64,000 nucleotides of DNA from Marinobacterium mangrovicola (GCF_004339595.1 NZ_SMFU01000007.1:1300658-1364657); one strand, 5' to 3'; counted from the stretch's first letter, positions 1 through 9,411 are shown. A program made the numbers and translations. The notes: generated from the sequence alone by a model not told the origin.

Positions 1-884
1 TCATTGATATGTGCGCCCAACAACGCCAGTTCTTCCAAAGGCGCTGATGCCCTGCTGATCAATAGAACCAGTGCCAGTAGTTGTGCAGAACCGATGCTAC
101 CGTCCAGTATCAGGAATCCGGTGAGACCGATGACGGGGATCATTGCGGCGACTGACGTAATAAAGGTTGCCACAAGCGCACCAGCGTTCGTCTTTGCCAA
201 AGCGCGTTCATGGGCGCGCCATGTCGACTCAATCCGCTCCATCGAACGTTTCGGGCCCGCGGCCGTTTTAAGCAGCTCCAGGTGATCTATAAACTCACGC
301 GTGGCCTGGGCCACTTCGAGCTCATGCTGTTGGCGCTCTCCATCGACGAATTTCAGCTTGCGTTGGGCGAATACAAGCAGCGTTAACGCCCCTCCCAGCA
401 AAAGTCCCGCAACAACGGCGACTGACCAGCCGCCTATCAATCCAATGCCGCCCATCAGAAACAGGGGTAGCAGAGGAGCATGTAATATGAGCTGTAGCTG
501 GTGCGCCGGGATACTCATTAACCCGGGAACACCCTGCCCGGCAAGCACCGACACTTTTGCCCTGAATGCCTCGGTAAACCAGGACAGTTTCGTATCTGCC
601 AGCGCATTGCCCAGCGACGTGTAGAGATCCCCTGCCAGGCGGGCCCCTGAAATAAACCCAGCGCGTGTCACTATCACTGTCACGCACACGGCCAGCAGCG
701 CGTTTGTCAGCACCCAACCACCGGACGCCTGGTTAGCGATTGCAAGCGCCAGAGTCACATAGGCCACAGCCTCACAGAAAGAGACAACCACCCATCCAGC
801 GCCTATCGCGTTTAATCTCTTAAGGGCTTGTTCGGAAAGAGCGGAGAGACCCGGTACGACTGCGGAGAGCGGTGAAAATATCAT
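1..884 (-). CDS. ABC half-transporter, exporter fold (partial, C-terminus outside window)
   Basis: The reading frame is open from an ATG at 884 to the window edge, giving 294 residues without a stop. The part seen is the membrane domain of an exporter-fold ABC protein: hydrophobic segments alternate with charged loops, including a long helix rich in E, R and Q around residues 190-240. The nucleotide-binding domain must lie outside the window. The ATG overlaps the stop of the upstream ABC gene in an ATGA, so the two are translationally coupled and probably form a heterodimer. In siderophore loci such pairs either export siderophore (or precursors) or, as in YbtPQ and IrtAB, import the ferric complex. 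The context does not decide which. Confidence 0.8.
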   Translation of the reverse strand, partial: MIFSPLSAVVPGLSALSEQALKRLNAIGAGWVVVSFCEAVAYVTLALAIANQASGGWVLTNALLAVCVTVIVTRAGFISGARLAGDLYTSLGNALADTKLSWFTEAFRAKVSVLAGQGVPGLMSIPAHQLQLILHAPLLPLFLMGGIGLIGGWSVAVVAGLLLGGALTLLVFAQRKLKFVDGERQQHELEVAQATREFIDHLELLKTAAGPKRSMERIESTWRAHERALAKTNAGALVATFITSVAAMIPVIGLTGFLILDGSIGSAQLLALVLLISRASAPLEELALLGAHIN

Positions 885-2485
885 TGGCTAAGTCCTTCTG
901 CTTCAGGCACGACTTCTAGATGCTGGTCAGCAAGTGCTATGACCTCTGGGTCATGAGAAACCAGAATGATCGTTTTCCGTGTGGTATGGGCTTGCTGTTT
1001 TATTGTGTTTACCACTTGCAGGGTCATCGAACGATCTAAAGCACTGGTGGGCTCGTCGAGGACTAGCAATGGAGCATCAGCGAGAAAGGAACGCGCCAAA
1101 CCAAGCCGCTGCTTCTCTCCTCCCGATAGCTGGGAGGCTGAACGGTCAAGGTCTGTATCTAAATGGGCAAGTCGCAGGGCATCTTCCAGCATCTCATCGA
1201 TCAAGTCGGCTGAACCAAGGCGAAGGTTCTCTCTTACACTGGTATCAAGAACGCTGCATGCCTGTGGCAAGAACTTAATGGTTGCGCTTCGGACATTCTC
1301 ATCCAAAGTCGCGATATTCACCCCAGCAATGCGAACCTCACCGCTATCCGCGCTTTCAAGTCCGGCCAGGGCTCGCAGGAACGTTGTTTTCCCCGCTCCG
1401 CTCGGACCTGAAATCACACTCAGAGTACCCGGCAGGAAACGATGACTTTCACGATCCATAATCAGCCGAGATCCCGCTTTTAACGTCAGTTTTTCTGCTT
1501 CAAGCACCACGCCGCGGTCTATTATTCGAGCGCAGCCACTGGGTAGAAGTTGCTCAGAGAATAGATCGCTCAAGCGCTGGGCGGCCCTGCGGCCAGCTCG
1601 TACGTAATCAACGCCGTGGCCCAGCTTCAACACCGGCGTCACAATAGCCAAGCCAAACAACATGGCTGCGGCCGTTACGAGAGTCCCCTGTTCTGAGGTG
1701 ACGAAGTAAGCGATAGGCAAGGTCGCCACTGCTTGCAGAAGCGCTACCGCGAAGGCCCCCGCCGTCGCGACCTTTTTGACCCACTCAACGATTCCACTGG
1801 TGAATCGCTCGACCGATTGCCGGTATGAAGCCAACGCCCCTACCTGAGCACCATAAAGCCGATTTACCCGAATCCCACGAACATAATCATCTACATGGGT
1901 GATTACTTCCGACATCACCCGATTTCGTTCTTCACCGAATTTCGCAGAGACCCGTGGCATCAGCCACAGATAATAGAGCGCAGCAATCAAGCCGGGAATC
2001 AGAACAGCGAGCGAACCAACTCCCGCGATGGAAACCAGCAAAATGATCGATGCGAGGGGCACGACGAAGAATGTGGCGATTTCACCGGGCAGGTGCGCTA
2101 CTACATGGTGTAATGCTGCGACATCATCTGCTAGGAATCCACGTATCTTGCTGTCCTGCCATTTTGCCAGGGTACTCGCCGGTAACCGTGTGAGATGGGT
2201 AGCCACCTGTCGCCGCAACATCGCAGCAGCTTGGGCCTCAGCGTTGTGTGACAGCCAGGAGGACGCTGAAGCGCAAGCGGCACTGGTGAGAAAGAGCATG
2301 GCAGCATAAAGGACCCAGGGTGGCACCGGTTCACCAATGAGCTGGACCAGAGCCCAGAACGCTGCCAATTTTGTGAGACCTGCCAGGGCCGCAAATACAG
2401 TACCCGCGCACAACTGCGCCATTGCCGGACGAAGAATCCTAACGAGACGAGAGTAGTCGGTTTTCACTCTCTTTAGATCAGTCAT
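881..2485 (-). CDS. ABC half-transporter, exporter fold with fused ATPase (siderophore locus)
   Basis: A 534-residue protein with an N-terminal membrane domain (about residues 15-310) and a C-terminal ATPase. Walker A GPSGAGKTT is at about 360, the signature LSGGE at about 453, Walker B with LVLDEP at about 472-478 and the switch His at about 511, so the ATPase looks intact. Architecture is that of CydC, YbtP or IrtA half-transporters. A GGAGAG ribosome site precedes the ATG at 2485. It follows the TonB receptor gene by 112 bases and overlaps the next ABC gene by four bases. The pair probably moves a siderophore or its iron complex across the inner membrane. Substrate and direction are inferred only from the neighbours. 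Confidence 0.85.
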   Translation of the reverse strand: MTDLKRVKTDYSRLVRILRPAMAQLCAGTVFAALAGLTKLAAFWALVQLIGEPVPPWVLYAAMLFLTSAACASASSWLSHNAEAQAAAMLRRQVATHLTRLPASTLAKWQDSKIRGFLADDVAALHHVVAHLPGEIATFFVVPLASIILLVSIAGVGSLAVLIPGLIAALYYLWLMPRVSAKFGEERNRVMSEVITHVDDYVRGIRVNRLYGAQVGALASYRQSVERFTSGIVEWVKKVATAGAFAVALLQAVATLPIAYFVTSEQGTLVTAAAMLFGLAIVTPVLKLGHGVDYVRAGRRAAQRLSDLFSEQLLPSGCARIIDRGVVLEAEKLTLKAGSRLIMDRESHRFLPGTLSVISGPSGAGKTTFLRALAGLESADSGEVRIAGVNIATLDENVRSATIKFLPQACSVLDTSVRENLRLGSADLIDEMLEDALRLAHLDTDLDRSASQLSGGEKQRLGLARSFLADAPLLVLDEPTSALDRSMTLQVVNTIKQQAHTTRKTIILVSHDPEVIALADQHLEVVPEAEGLSQ

Positions 2486-2544
2486 GACGCTCTCCGCTGT
2501 GCGATTAGCCGCAAACGGTTTTTATCTGCCATTTTAAATCCTTA

Positions 2545-2565
2545 CCCGGCACACGGTGTACCGGG
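2545..2565 (-). other. Intercistronic hairpin between receptor and ABC genes
   Basis: CCCGG and CCGGG arms with an inner ACA/TGT pair form a compact stem. No T-run follows on the minus strand, so this is more likely an mRNA-stabilising or attenuating hairpin than a complete intrinsic terminator. It could lower expression of the two ABC genes relative to the receptor. Confidence 0.4.
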
Positions 2566-2597
2566 ATGAATGGAAGGTAAAAAGACCTGAGGAGGAG

Positions 2598-4832
2598 TTA
2601 GAAGTCCATGGTCGCGGAGAGCATCACTGTGCGGGGCGCACCTAGGCCCAGGGAGCTGTAGTGAGGCATCGCCCAATAGGCTTTGTCGGTGAGGTTTTTC
2701 ACATTAAGGCGCCAGGTAACCGACTGATCGGCAAGACGAGTCTCGTAACGCGCACCGACATCAAAGATGGTATGACCAGGTAAGGAAATTTCGTTATCGG
2801 CATCAATATACTGCTCTGACACAGACGTCGCGTTGCCGGTCAGCGTGAGGCCCGTAATCATCGGCGTATCCCACTCGGCCCCCAGCTTACCGATAAATTC
2901 CGGAACCCCTGAAGCCTGGTTTCCCTGGTTGACTCCACCCTGGGTTTTCGTGAGTTCAGCATCCACATAAGCGATGCCCCCCATCAGCCGAATATTGTCG
3001 AACGGCGTGCCGAAAAAGCTCCATTCGATCCCTCTGTTACGCTGTTCACCACCAGAAGAGAAGACATTGGTCAACGGATCAGTGTAACTACTGGGTCTTT
3101 TAATCTGATAAACACTGACTGTGTGTGCAAAGTCACCAAGATCGAGCTTCAACCCCAATTCGGTCTGCTTGGTTTTGTAAGGTTCAAAAATTTCGCCCGC
3201 GTTCTCGGCTGTGGTCGGGGCTGTATCCCCCTGACTCAGGCCTTCGATGTAGTTTGCGTAGAGAGACAGGTCGTCAGTTAGCCTCCAGACACCCGCGACC
3301 GCAGGTGTAACCGCACTCTCCTCATAGCTGCTGAGGCGCGCTCCTGTGCTGGCCATATAACTGTCTTGCACGACCTCCTGCCGCCTTACGCCAAGCGTGA
3401 GCTGCACTTTATCCTGCGCGAATGAGATCGTGTCGGCTATACCTACACTGGTTAGCTCCAATTCAGTCTTGGTGATAGGCTGAACACTGTGAGGTGTATC
3501 CCGCGGCGCCCATTCCGGATCATAGATGTTGGTAATCCAGTCGCTATAGAGCACGCCCCTGCGCGCATTGAGGCGATAATCTTCCTCATAGCGTTTAGCG
3601 TTGATCGCGACCTCATGACCAATCGCACCGGTTTTAAATCGGCTGTGAATACCGACTTCTACCGAGTCACGATCTGCTTTATCACTCGTATCGCCTGCAT
3701 TATGTCTGAAGTCACCCTGCTCATTGATAATTTGCGCAACTGAAGAGTTGGTGGATTCGAACTCTGTTTCGCTGGTCCCAAAGGCAGCATAGACCGTATT
3801 CCGATCGTTCAGGTCATACTCACCTCGAATCAAAGCCCCCTTGTCTTTCGCATGGTTAAAACCCCAGTCCGGATTCAGCAGCGTATCCGAGTCAGGTGGT
3901 TTAGGCAGAGATACTCCCGGCGCCAGCGTAACGCCGCGTGTTGCTCCATCTATGCTGTCTTCACTGGCATATAGGTCAGCCGAAATACGAGCTCGTTCAC
4001 CACGCCAATCCAACGCAAGAGAGCCAAGTTGAACCTCTTTATCCTGATCATTGACCGAGGTTTCGCCATCGCGATAAGCACCATTGAAACGAATGCCGAA
4101 CTGCTGGTTCGCGCCGAAGCGGCGCCCGAGATCCACATGCCCGCCAAACTGGGAATCGGAGATGTAGGTCGTTGTAATCGAAGCATTAGGCTCACCCCCC
4201 GCTCTCTTGGGCACCAGGTTAACCGAGCCACCTACCGATCCATTGGGAGGCATGCCATTCAACAGTGCTGAGGGTCCCTTTAACACTTCGATTCGCTCAA
4301 ACATCTCTGGCGAGCTCCGAAAATAAGGCGCCACGCCGAACATCCCATCAAAGGTCACATCACCAATATCCGACCGAAAGCCCCTGATGGAATAGCTTTC
4401 TCGGCTATCCCCGGTAACACCGCCATAAAACACCGAAGGGTCAGTCGCGGCGATAACGTCAGTTATATCCTGCGCCTGACGGTCCGTAATGAAACTGTCG
4501 GTGTAGCTGATGGTGTTGAACGGGGTATCCATGAAGTCTTTATTACCCAACATGCCGACACGGCCACCATTACTCACCTGACCTCCTGCATAGGGGGTAG
4601 CAATGGTGTCTCCTTCCCCCACAACGGATATCGGAGCTAGCTCAGTGCTCGAGCTTTCCGTACTCGTTTCGGTTTGCGAAGTTTCCGCTGCGGCCGGTAC
4701 GGCATAGGCGAGGTTCATGCCCAAAATCAGAGCGATATAGGCTGCCGAATACTTACCCTTGCGGTCATAAAACGACAGGGGCTTGTCAGCGCAAAATAAA
4801 TCCATCCGATTGATATTATTAACATTTTCCAT
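2598..4832 (-). CDS. TonB-dependent siderophore receptor
   Basis: A 744-residue outer-membrane receptor. The N-terminus has a long leader (a charged stretch and a hydrophobic core near residues 30-48, cleavage near AAA-ETS). A plug domain follows at about 95-220, then the beta-barrel. The sequence ends in a terminal Phe (ATMDF), the usual outer-membrane sorting signal. Plug motifs such as the IRGF region and the RIEVLKGPSALLNG segment are typical of the FhuA/FpvA/FoxA class. The leader-to-plug distance leaves no room for an FpvA-style signalling domain. AAGGGA precedes the ATG at 4832. It lies in the same direction as a FecCD/FatCD-type importer, and the most likely ligand is a ferric siderophore of unknown type. 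Confidence 0.92.
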   Translation of the reverse strand: MENVNNINRMDLFCADKPLSFYDRKGKYSAAYIALILGMNLAYAVPAAAETSQTETSTESSSTELAPISVVGEGDTIATPYAGGQVSNGGRVGMLGNKDFMDTPFNTISYTDSFITDRQAQDITDVIAATDPSVFYGGVTGDSRESYSIRGFRSDIGDVTFDGMFGVAPYFRSSPEMFERIEVLKGPSALLNGMPPNGSVGGSVNLVPKRAGGEPNASITTTYISDSQFGGHVDLGRRFGANQQFGIRFNGAYRDGETSVNDQDKEVQLGSLALDWRGERARISADLYASEDSIDGATRGVTLAPGVSLPKPPDSDTLLNPDWGFNHAKDKGALIRGEYDLNDRNTVYAAFGTSETEFESTNSSVAQIINEQGDFRHNAGDTSDKADRDSVEVGIHSRFKTGAIGHEVAINAKRYEEDYRLNARRGVLYSDWITNIYDPEWAPRDTPHSVQPITKTELELTSVGIADTISFAQDKVQLTLGVRRQEVVQDSYMASTGARLSSYEESAVTPAVAGVWRLTDDLSLYANYIEGLSQGDTAPTTAENAGEIFEPYKTKQTELGLKLDLGDFAHTVSVYQIKRPSSYTDPLTNVFSSGGEQRNRGIEWSFFGTPFDNIRLMGGIAYVDAELTKTQGGVNQGNQASGVPEFIGKLGAEWDTPMITGLTLTGNATSVSEQYIDADNEISLPGHTIFDVGARYETRLADQSVTWRLNVKNLTDKAYWAMPHYSSLGLGAPRTVMLSATMDF

Positions 4833-4933
4833 AACGCATCCCTTACTTCAGAGTGCAGTGAGCCATTCCGCTGAAAATCAGCAGAAAAAAATAGATTTCG
4901 AGAGAGAGTCAGCCTCCTAGAGAGGCCGTTTAA

Positions 4934-5923
4934 TTAGCCCGAAGGCGAGGAGCGATAGCCCTTAATCACATCGTCCATGAGCAGCTCCAGAGAGGTAACA
5001 CTTGCAGCAGTGATGTACCAGGCATCCGCATCGACAAAGACAACGTTTCCATTCTTCCACGCCTTGGTTTCGCGGAGTAATGGATTACTCATCTGGTCAG
5101 CACGCATGACAGGGCGACGCTCCATCACAGCGGTTCTGTCGATGATGTAGAGAATGTCTGGGTTTGCTTGGTGAATGAACTCGCTGGATACCGGCTGACC
5201 ATGCAGACTGTTGTCCGCTATCCTGCTGGCAGGCTTTACTCCCAACGAATCAAACACAAACCCATAGCGAGAACGGGTACCAAACGAACTGAATGAACCA
5301 TTGTTATGCATCACGATTAGCGCGGTTTCCGGCCGCCCCTCTGTCACCTGATGCACGGCTTCCACCTTAGCCTTTAGCTCTTCAGCTTTCGATTCTGCGA
5401 GCTTCTCTTTATCAAATAACTTACCCAGCAGCAGAAGATGCTCCGTGACATCACCGATGTGATCGCCGTGGCTATCTCTGAAGTCAACATCGAAATGAAG
5501 TGTCGGGGCAAGCTCAGATAGATCGTCATACTGCGCAGCCTGTATGGGCGTCATTAAAATGAGGTCCGGCTTGAGAGCATAAATCCGTTCCAGGTTGGGT
5601 TGCGTGATCGCCCCCAGATCTTGAACGTCGCTATCAGCACCGTATGCCGCAAGAAAATGCGGTACATAATCCTTAACCATGCCCGCGATCGGGACCTCAA
5701 GCTGATCAAGAAAATCCGCTTCATTCATGTCAAGGACTGCGACTCTTTCTGGCGTGCTGCTAATCTCCGTTGTACCAAGGTTATGGTGGATGACTAGAGA
5801 CTTGGCCTTCGGCTCCGAAGTTGTTTGCTCCATCGGCGCCTCATCGCAGCCCTGCAAAACGAGAGCGGCCAAAACGGCCAAGGGCGCCAGCACCCATGGC
5901 TTGTCGGTCCATTTCATGTTCAT
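4934..5923 (-). CDS. Iron-siderophore ABC transporter substrate-binding lipoprotein
   Basis: A 329-residue periplasmic binding protein of the FatB/CeuE/YclQ type. I chose the ATG at 5923, because it overlaps the stop of the ATPase gene (ATGA) and has CGGAG upstream; an in-frame codon at 5953 lacks this. A lipobox LQGC puts the lipidated Cys at about residue 26. The mature protein has the cluster A-2 layout: PERVAVLD near the start of the first lobe, a central helix region and a second lobe carrying SFGTRSRYG. The SFGTRSRYG segment is shared with catecholate-type binders, which suggests a catechol or mixed catechol siderophore. That is inference, not proof. Confidence 0.9.
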   Translation of the reverse strand: MNMKWTDKPWVLAPLAVLAALVLQGCDEAPMEQTTSEPKAKSLVIHHNLGTTEISSTPERVAVLDMNEADFLDQLEVPIAGMVKDYVPHFLAAYGADSDVQDLGAITQPNLERIYALKPDLILMTPIQAAQYDDLSELAPTLHFDVDFRDSHGDHIGDVTEHLLLLGKLFDKEKLAESKAEELKAKVEAVHQVTEGRPETALIVMHNNGSFSSFGTRSRYGFVFDSLGVKPASRIADNSLHGQPVSSEFIHQANPDILYIIDRTAVMERRPVMRADQMSNPLLRETKAWKNGNVVFVDADAWYITAASVTSLELLMDDVIKGYRSSPSG

Positions 5924-6693
5924 ACTCCGGTGTGGGGGGTGAAATAATTGCAAACGCGCCCGCGTTCGCTATCGATAATTTCAAAGTTCAGCTCATAAAG
6001 ACCTTTCAACCGCTCTTCGGTTAATGTCTCAGTGACTGACCCTTCAAACTGTATGCGTCCCGACTTCAAAGCGACGATCTGATCCGAATAGTTCGCAGCG
6101 AAATTGATATCATGTATGACTAGGATGACCGTCCGCCCCTGCTCATCAGACAGACGCCGTAACGCCTGCATGATCTGCACTGCATGTTTCATATCGAGAT
6201 TATTCAATGGTTCATCGAGCAATAAGACGGGTGTTTGCTGCGCAATAGTCATCGCCAAAAACGCCATCTGCCGCTGCCCACCGCTCAGCTCATCGATATA
6301 ACGATCGCTGAGATGTTCGAGCGATAAAAATTCAAGAGCCTCGTCGATGATTTGACGATCTTCCGTGTTCAACAGCCCCCGTGTATGAGGAAAGCGCCCA
6401 AAAGCGACGAGCTCGTTCACTCTCAGCCGCATAGAGAAACCCGGAGTCTGACGCAGCGTAGCCACCTTCTTCGCATAATCCGACACAGGTATTTCGCTCA
6501 CCTCCTTGCCTTCAAAAAACGCCGCCCCTTGGCTGGGCTTAATCAACCCTGCCATGAGCATCAATAGCGTTGATTTACCAGCTCCATTAGGACCAATAAG
6601 AGAGGTGACCCGCCCTGCCGGAAAACGAGTGGATGCTTCTGTTAACACCGCTTTATCGGCGTATGTTTTACTCAGATTTTGTACGGTAATCAT
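5920..6693 (-). CDS. Iron-siderophore ABC transporter ATPase
   Basis: A 257-residue cytoplasmic ATPase starting at the ATG at 6693, which overlaps the stop of the permease gene by four bases. A longer frame to 6741 is not needed. Walker A GPNGAGKST is at residues 34-42, the signature LSGGQRQ in the middle, and Walker B LLLDEPLNNLD after it, followed by the switch His in VIHDINFAAN. It matches the FecE/FatE/YclP group that powers ferric-siderophore uptake. It sits between the two permease genes and the binding-protein gene in the standard order for this class. Confidence 0.93.
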   Translation of the reverse strand: MITVQNLSKTYADKAVLTEASTRFPAGRVTSLIGPNGAGKSTLLMLMAGLIKPSQGAAFFEGKEVSEIPVSDYAKKVATLRQTPGFSMRLRVNELVAFGRFPHTRGLLNTEDRQIIDEALEFLSLEHLSDRYIDELSGGQRQMAFLAMTIAQQTPVLLLDEPLNNLDMKHAVQIMQALRRLSDEQGRTVILVIHDINFAANYSDQIVALKSGRIQFEGSVTETLTEERLKGLYELNFEIIDSERGRVCNYFTPHTGV

Positions 6694-7640
6694 AGGACAG
6701 CACGAACCCTCACCATGAGCATCAGGAAATAGGCGCCACACACCAAATTGACTAAGATGCTAACGGTGGTTTTGTAATTGAAAAGGTGCTCTACAAACAG
6801 TTGGGCAAGCAGAAACAGCGCAATAGCCAAAGCACAACCCACCGGCAGAGTGAGACTATGTCTGCGGCTCCGCGTCAGTGCGTAAGTCATGTTGGCGATA
6901 AAGATCCCAAGAAATGCTGTCGGCCCGATCAGGCTGGTTGAAACAGCAACCAGGATTGCAATTAATGCCAGATAAAGCCTCACAAGCGCCGGTTCATTCA
7001 CCCCAAGAGAAAGAGCCTGCTCTCTGCCAAGTGTCAGAACATCCAGCTCAGGCAGGTAGCGGTACCCCAGAAAACACACGCAGACCACTGCAGCGCATGC
7101 GTAAAGCAGCGTCCCTGAAGAGGCTCGGTTAAATGAGGTGTAACTCAGCCCCTGAAACACCGAGAACTCCCCGGGACTGATCCGCAGCTGCACAAACTGC
7201 GTGAAGGTACCCAGGACCATCGTCAACACCAGCCCGACCAGCAGCAGGCGATAGACATCATTGCGCCCGTTACCGAGCAACCAACGATGGATCATCCAGG
7301 AGTAGAGCAACACCAAAACTGCCGAACTGACGAAGTTCCCGGCGATACCGAACAGACTCAGGCCTTGAACCCCAAGGAGTAACAACAATATGGCCTGCCA
7401 CATCAGGTATACCGCCTCATATCCCATGATAGAGGGCGTCAAAATTCGGTTGTCGACCAAGGTTTGGAAAACAATCGATGCCAAAGCAACACAGACCCCA
7501 CCAATGACGATGGCAGCCAGTCGCTCCAGGCGTTTGGGAATGATGTAATCAAAATTCATCCCCGCGCCCCAGAAGATGAAGAGCAACATAAGCGCAACCA
7601 AACAGACCGCAGTGACGAAGAACACAGGATATTTCTTCAT
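6690..7640 (-). CDS. Iron-siderophore ABC transporter permease (second of two)
   Basis: A 316-residue FecCD-family permease, almost entirely hydrophobic, with about nine to ten membrane helices. The family's cytoplasmic coupling region is visible as LTLGREQALSLGVNEPALVR, and the IGPTAFLGIFIANM segment follows. It resembles the FatC/YclO half of ferric-siderophore permeases. The start ATG at 7640 overlaps the stop of the preceding permease gene in an ATGA, so the two halves are made in step. Confidence 0.92.
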   Translation of the reverse strand: MKKYPVFFVTAVCLVALMLLFIFWGAGMNFDYIIPKRLERLAAIVIGGVCVALASIVFQTLVDNRILTPSIMGYEAVYLMWQAILLLLLGVQGLSLFGIAGNFVSSAVLVLLYSWMIHRWLLGNGRNDVYRLLLVGLVLTMVLGTFTQFVQLRISPGEFSVFQGLSYTSFNRASSGTLLYACAAVVCVCFLGYRYLPELDVLTLGREQALSLGVNEPALVRLYLALIAILVAVSTSLIGPTAFLGIFIANMTYALTRSRRHSLTLPVGCALAIALFLLAQLFVEHLFNYKTTVSILVNLVCGAYFLMLMVRVRAVL

Positions 7641-8650
7641 CGGGCCGCTCCCCTCAGGATGAGCGCCAGAAACACTACACCGCCCACCCCTCCGGCAGTC
7701 AGACCTATCGGCACTTCAAACGGGAATATGAGCAGGCGGCCAACAATGTCACAAGCGAGTAATAGCGTCGCGCCGCCCCATGCTACGACCGGTAACGTCT
7801 GTCGAAGATTGTCACCGTATTTCAAAGTAACCAGATTAGGTACTACAAGCCCGACGAAGTAGATGGCCCCAACGGTAATCACCGAGATCGACACTGTAAT
7901 CGCGACAAGAAGCAGGCCGATTGTCACAGTCGCGGCATATCCAAGCCCAAGGCTTGTTGCCATCTCTTCGCCCATCCCCAAAACCGTGAAGCGGTGTGCG
8001 TACAGATAGACCAATGCGACGACCGGAAGCACGAAATAGATCAGCTCATACTGCCCTTGCACGACCTTGGAGAAGTCACCTAACAGCCAACCCTGCATGC
8101 TTTGCAGAATGTTGTTCTGGTAGGCGTAAAATTCGGCGATCGCACTAAGAACACTGCCATACATCAGACCTATAACTGGCACTAGAGTGGTATTGCTGAA
8201 CCTTATACGGCGGATCACTGCTACGTATACGAGACTGGATGCAAAACAAAAGCACAACGCGAAAAGCATCTGCCCTAGCTTGCCAACACTGGGAAGCATC
8301 GTTAACGCAATCAGAATACCGAGCTTCGCACCGTCCAGCCCCCCCGCCGTGCCTGGTTCCACAAACCTGTTTCGCACGATTTGCTGAAGAATCGTTCCGC
8401 ATAAGGCAAGCCCCACGCCGGTCAAAATAATGGTCATCAAACGCGGAACGCGACTCGCAGTAAGGGTCAGCCAGGCATCGCTGGATGGGACTAACGTCGG
8501 TGTTAGCTCGAGAGTTCCGGCCCCTACGAATAGCGAGCCCATACACAACGCCGCAAGCAACGCCCACCTTTTCCCATTCACGCCTTCGATCGACTTCTGC
8601 GAAGCAACTACGCGTTGGCGGCTGCCTTCCCTGCGGGTACTGGTGTTCAT
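7637..8650 (-). CDS. Iron-siderophore ABC transporter permease (first of two)
   Basis: A 337-residue FecCD-family permease resembling FatD/YclN, with an extended charged N-terminus before the first helix. An in-frame ATG at 8686 lies inside the predicted Fur box and at the -10 region, so it cannot be translated from this promoter; the ATG at 8650 is preferred although its ribosome site is weak. Family landmarks include the GAIYFVGLVVPNLV segment in the second half. It is the first gene of the minus-strand iron operon and overlaps the next permease by four bases. Confidence 0.88.
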   Translation of the reverse strand: MNTSTRREGSRQRVVASQKSIEGVNGKRWALLAALCMGSLFVGAGTLELTPTLVPSSDAWLTLTASRVPRLMTIILTGVGLALCGTILQQIVRNRFVEPGTAGGLDGAKLGILIALTMLPSVGKLGQMLFALCFCFASSLVYVAVIRRIRFSNTTLVPVIGLMYGSVLSAIAEFYAYQNNILQSMQGWLLGDFSKVVQGQYELIYFVLPVVALVYLYAHRFTVLGMGEEMATSLGLGYAATVTIGLLLVAITVSISVITVGAIYFVGLVVPNLVTLKYGDNLRQTLPVVAWGGATLLLACDIVGRLLIFPFEVPIGLTAGGVGGVVFLALILRGAAR

Positions 8651-8671
8651 ACAACTAGAAACACTGCAAAT

Positions 8672-8690
8672 GATAATGATTCGCATAATC
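8672..8690 (-). promoter_or_regulatory. Fur box in front of the siderophore uptake operon
   Basis: Read on the minus strand, 16 of 19 bases match the Fur consensus GATAATGATAATCATTATC, including the whole right half AATCATTATC. It covers the predicted -10 element, so iron-loaded Fur would block RNA polymerase. It lies 22 bases from the chosen start of the first permease gene. Confidence 0.85.
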
Positions 8691-8715
8691 TAGTCGAGTT
8701 TTTATTTAGTTGCAA
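8687..8715 (-). promoter_or_regulatory. Predicted sigma-70 promoter of the siderophore operon
   Basis: On the minus strand a -35 TTGCAA (8715-8710) is followed by a 17-base spacer and a -10 TAGATT (8692-8687). Transcription would begin near 8680 and give a leader of about 30 bases. The overlap of the -10 with the Fur box supports the placement. Confidence 0.5.
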
Positions 8716-8784
8716 CCCAATAAACTAATTTGACGATAAGCGCTTAACGCGGTTTCATAGGCCTCCCTGCTTTAAGGAATACTC

Positions 8785-9387
8785 ATGGCACAACCACCAA
8801 AGCGCACAGCACGCGGCCGTCCAAGAACGATTACTCTTGAGCGAATTGCGGATGTCGGAATAGCAATGGGATTGCCCAACGTTACCTTCGTTGGCCTTGC
8901 CGCTGAGTTGGGCGTAAGCCACATGGCGCTCTACAAACATGTGCCCAGCCTGAAAGATCTAAAAGCATTGATTGCTGAAGAAATATTCAAACGATGGGAA
9001 ATGCCGGTGATACTGGGGCGGAAGCGCGAAGAACTAAAGGACTACCTGATCAAATTCACAGATTCTCTGCGTAACCTGGTCAAATCAAATCCGGGGCTGC
9101 CGCCCTACCTACTGCGAAGGTCTGTAGCAACACCATCGATGACCGATAAGATTGGCCAGCATCAAAAATTTCTAGCAGAGATATACGGAATATCTGACAG
9201 CCGTGCCCAATGGCTGCTGTCGACGATTGCGTTTCACTGTATTGCCGTGGCCGATACGCTTTACTCTGATATTGATGAAGTGAGTGACTTGGAGAGCATT
9301 ACGGACGAAGCTGAGGTAGAAGCCGAGTTTTCACACGGAATGCATGCTCTGATTGTCGGTGCACTTTCGCTTTCAGAGAAGGAATGA
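8785..9387 (+). CDS. TetR-family transcriptional regulator
   Basis: A 200-residue protein with a basic N-terminus (RTARGRPR) and a helix-turn-helix at about residues 20-60, where LAAELGVSHMALYKHVPS is the typical TetR recognition region. The C-terminal ligand-binding half is not recognisable as a specific subgroup. AAGGAAT precedes the ATG. It is divergent from the siderophore operon with only about 130 bases between the starts, so it may regulate that operon, itself, or the LtrA-like gene downstream. A half-conserved dyad TTAGTT/AACTAA lies between them at 8706-8728. Confidence 0.88.
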   Translation: MAQPPKRTARGRPRTITLERIADVGIAMGLPNVTFVGLAAELGVSHMALYKHVPSLKDLKALIAEEIFKRWEMPVILGRKREELKDYLIKFTDSLRNLVKSNPGLPPYLLRRSVATPSMTDKIGQHQKFLAEIYGISDSRAQWLLSTIAFHCIAVADTLYSDIDEVSDLESITDEAEVEAEFSHGMHALIVGALSLSEKE

Positions 9388-9390
9388 CAT

Positions 9391-9411
9391 AAGAAGGTTT
9401 TAAACCTTCTT
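9391..9411 (+). terminator. Perfect 10-bp dyad after the tetR gene
   Basis: AAGAAGGTTT and AAACCTTCTT flank one base. As RNA it would form a short stem with a looped AT core, followed by only two or three T residues. It may be a weak terminator for the TetR gene or a protein-binding dyad. Confidence 0.4.
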
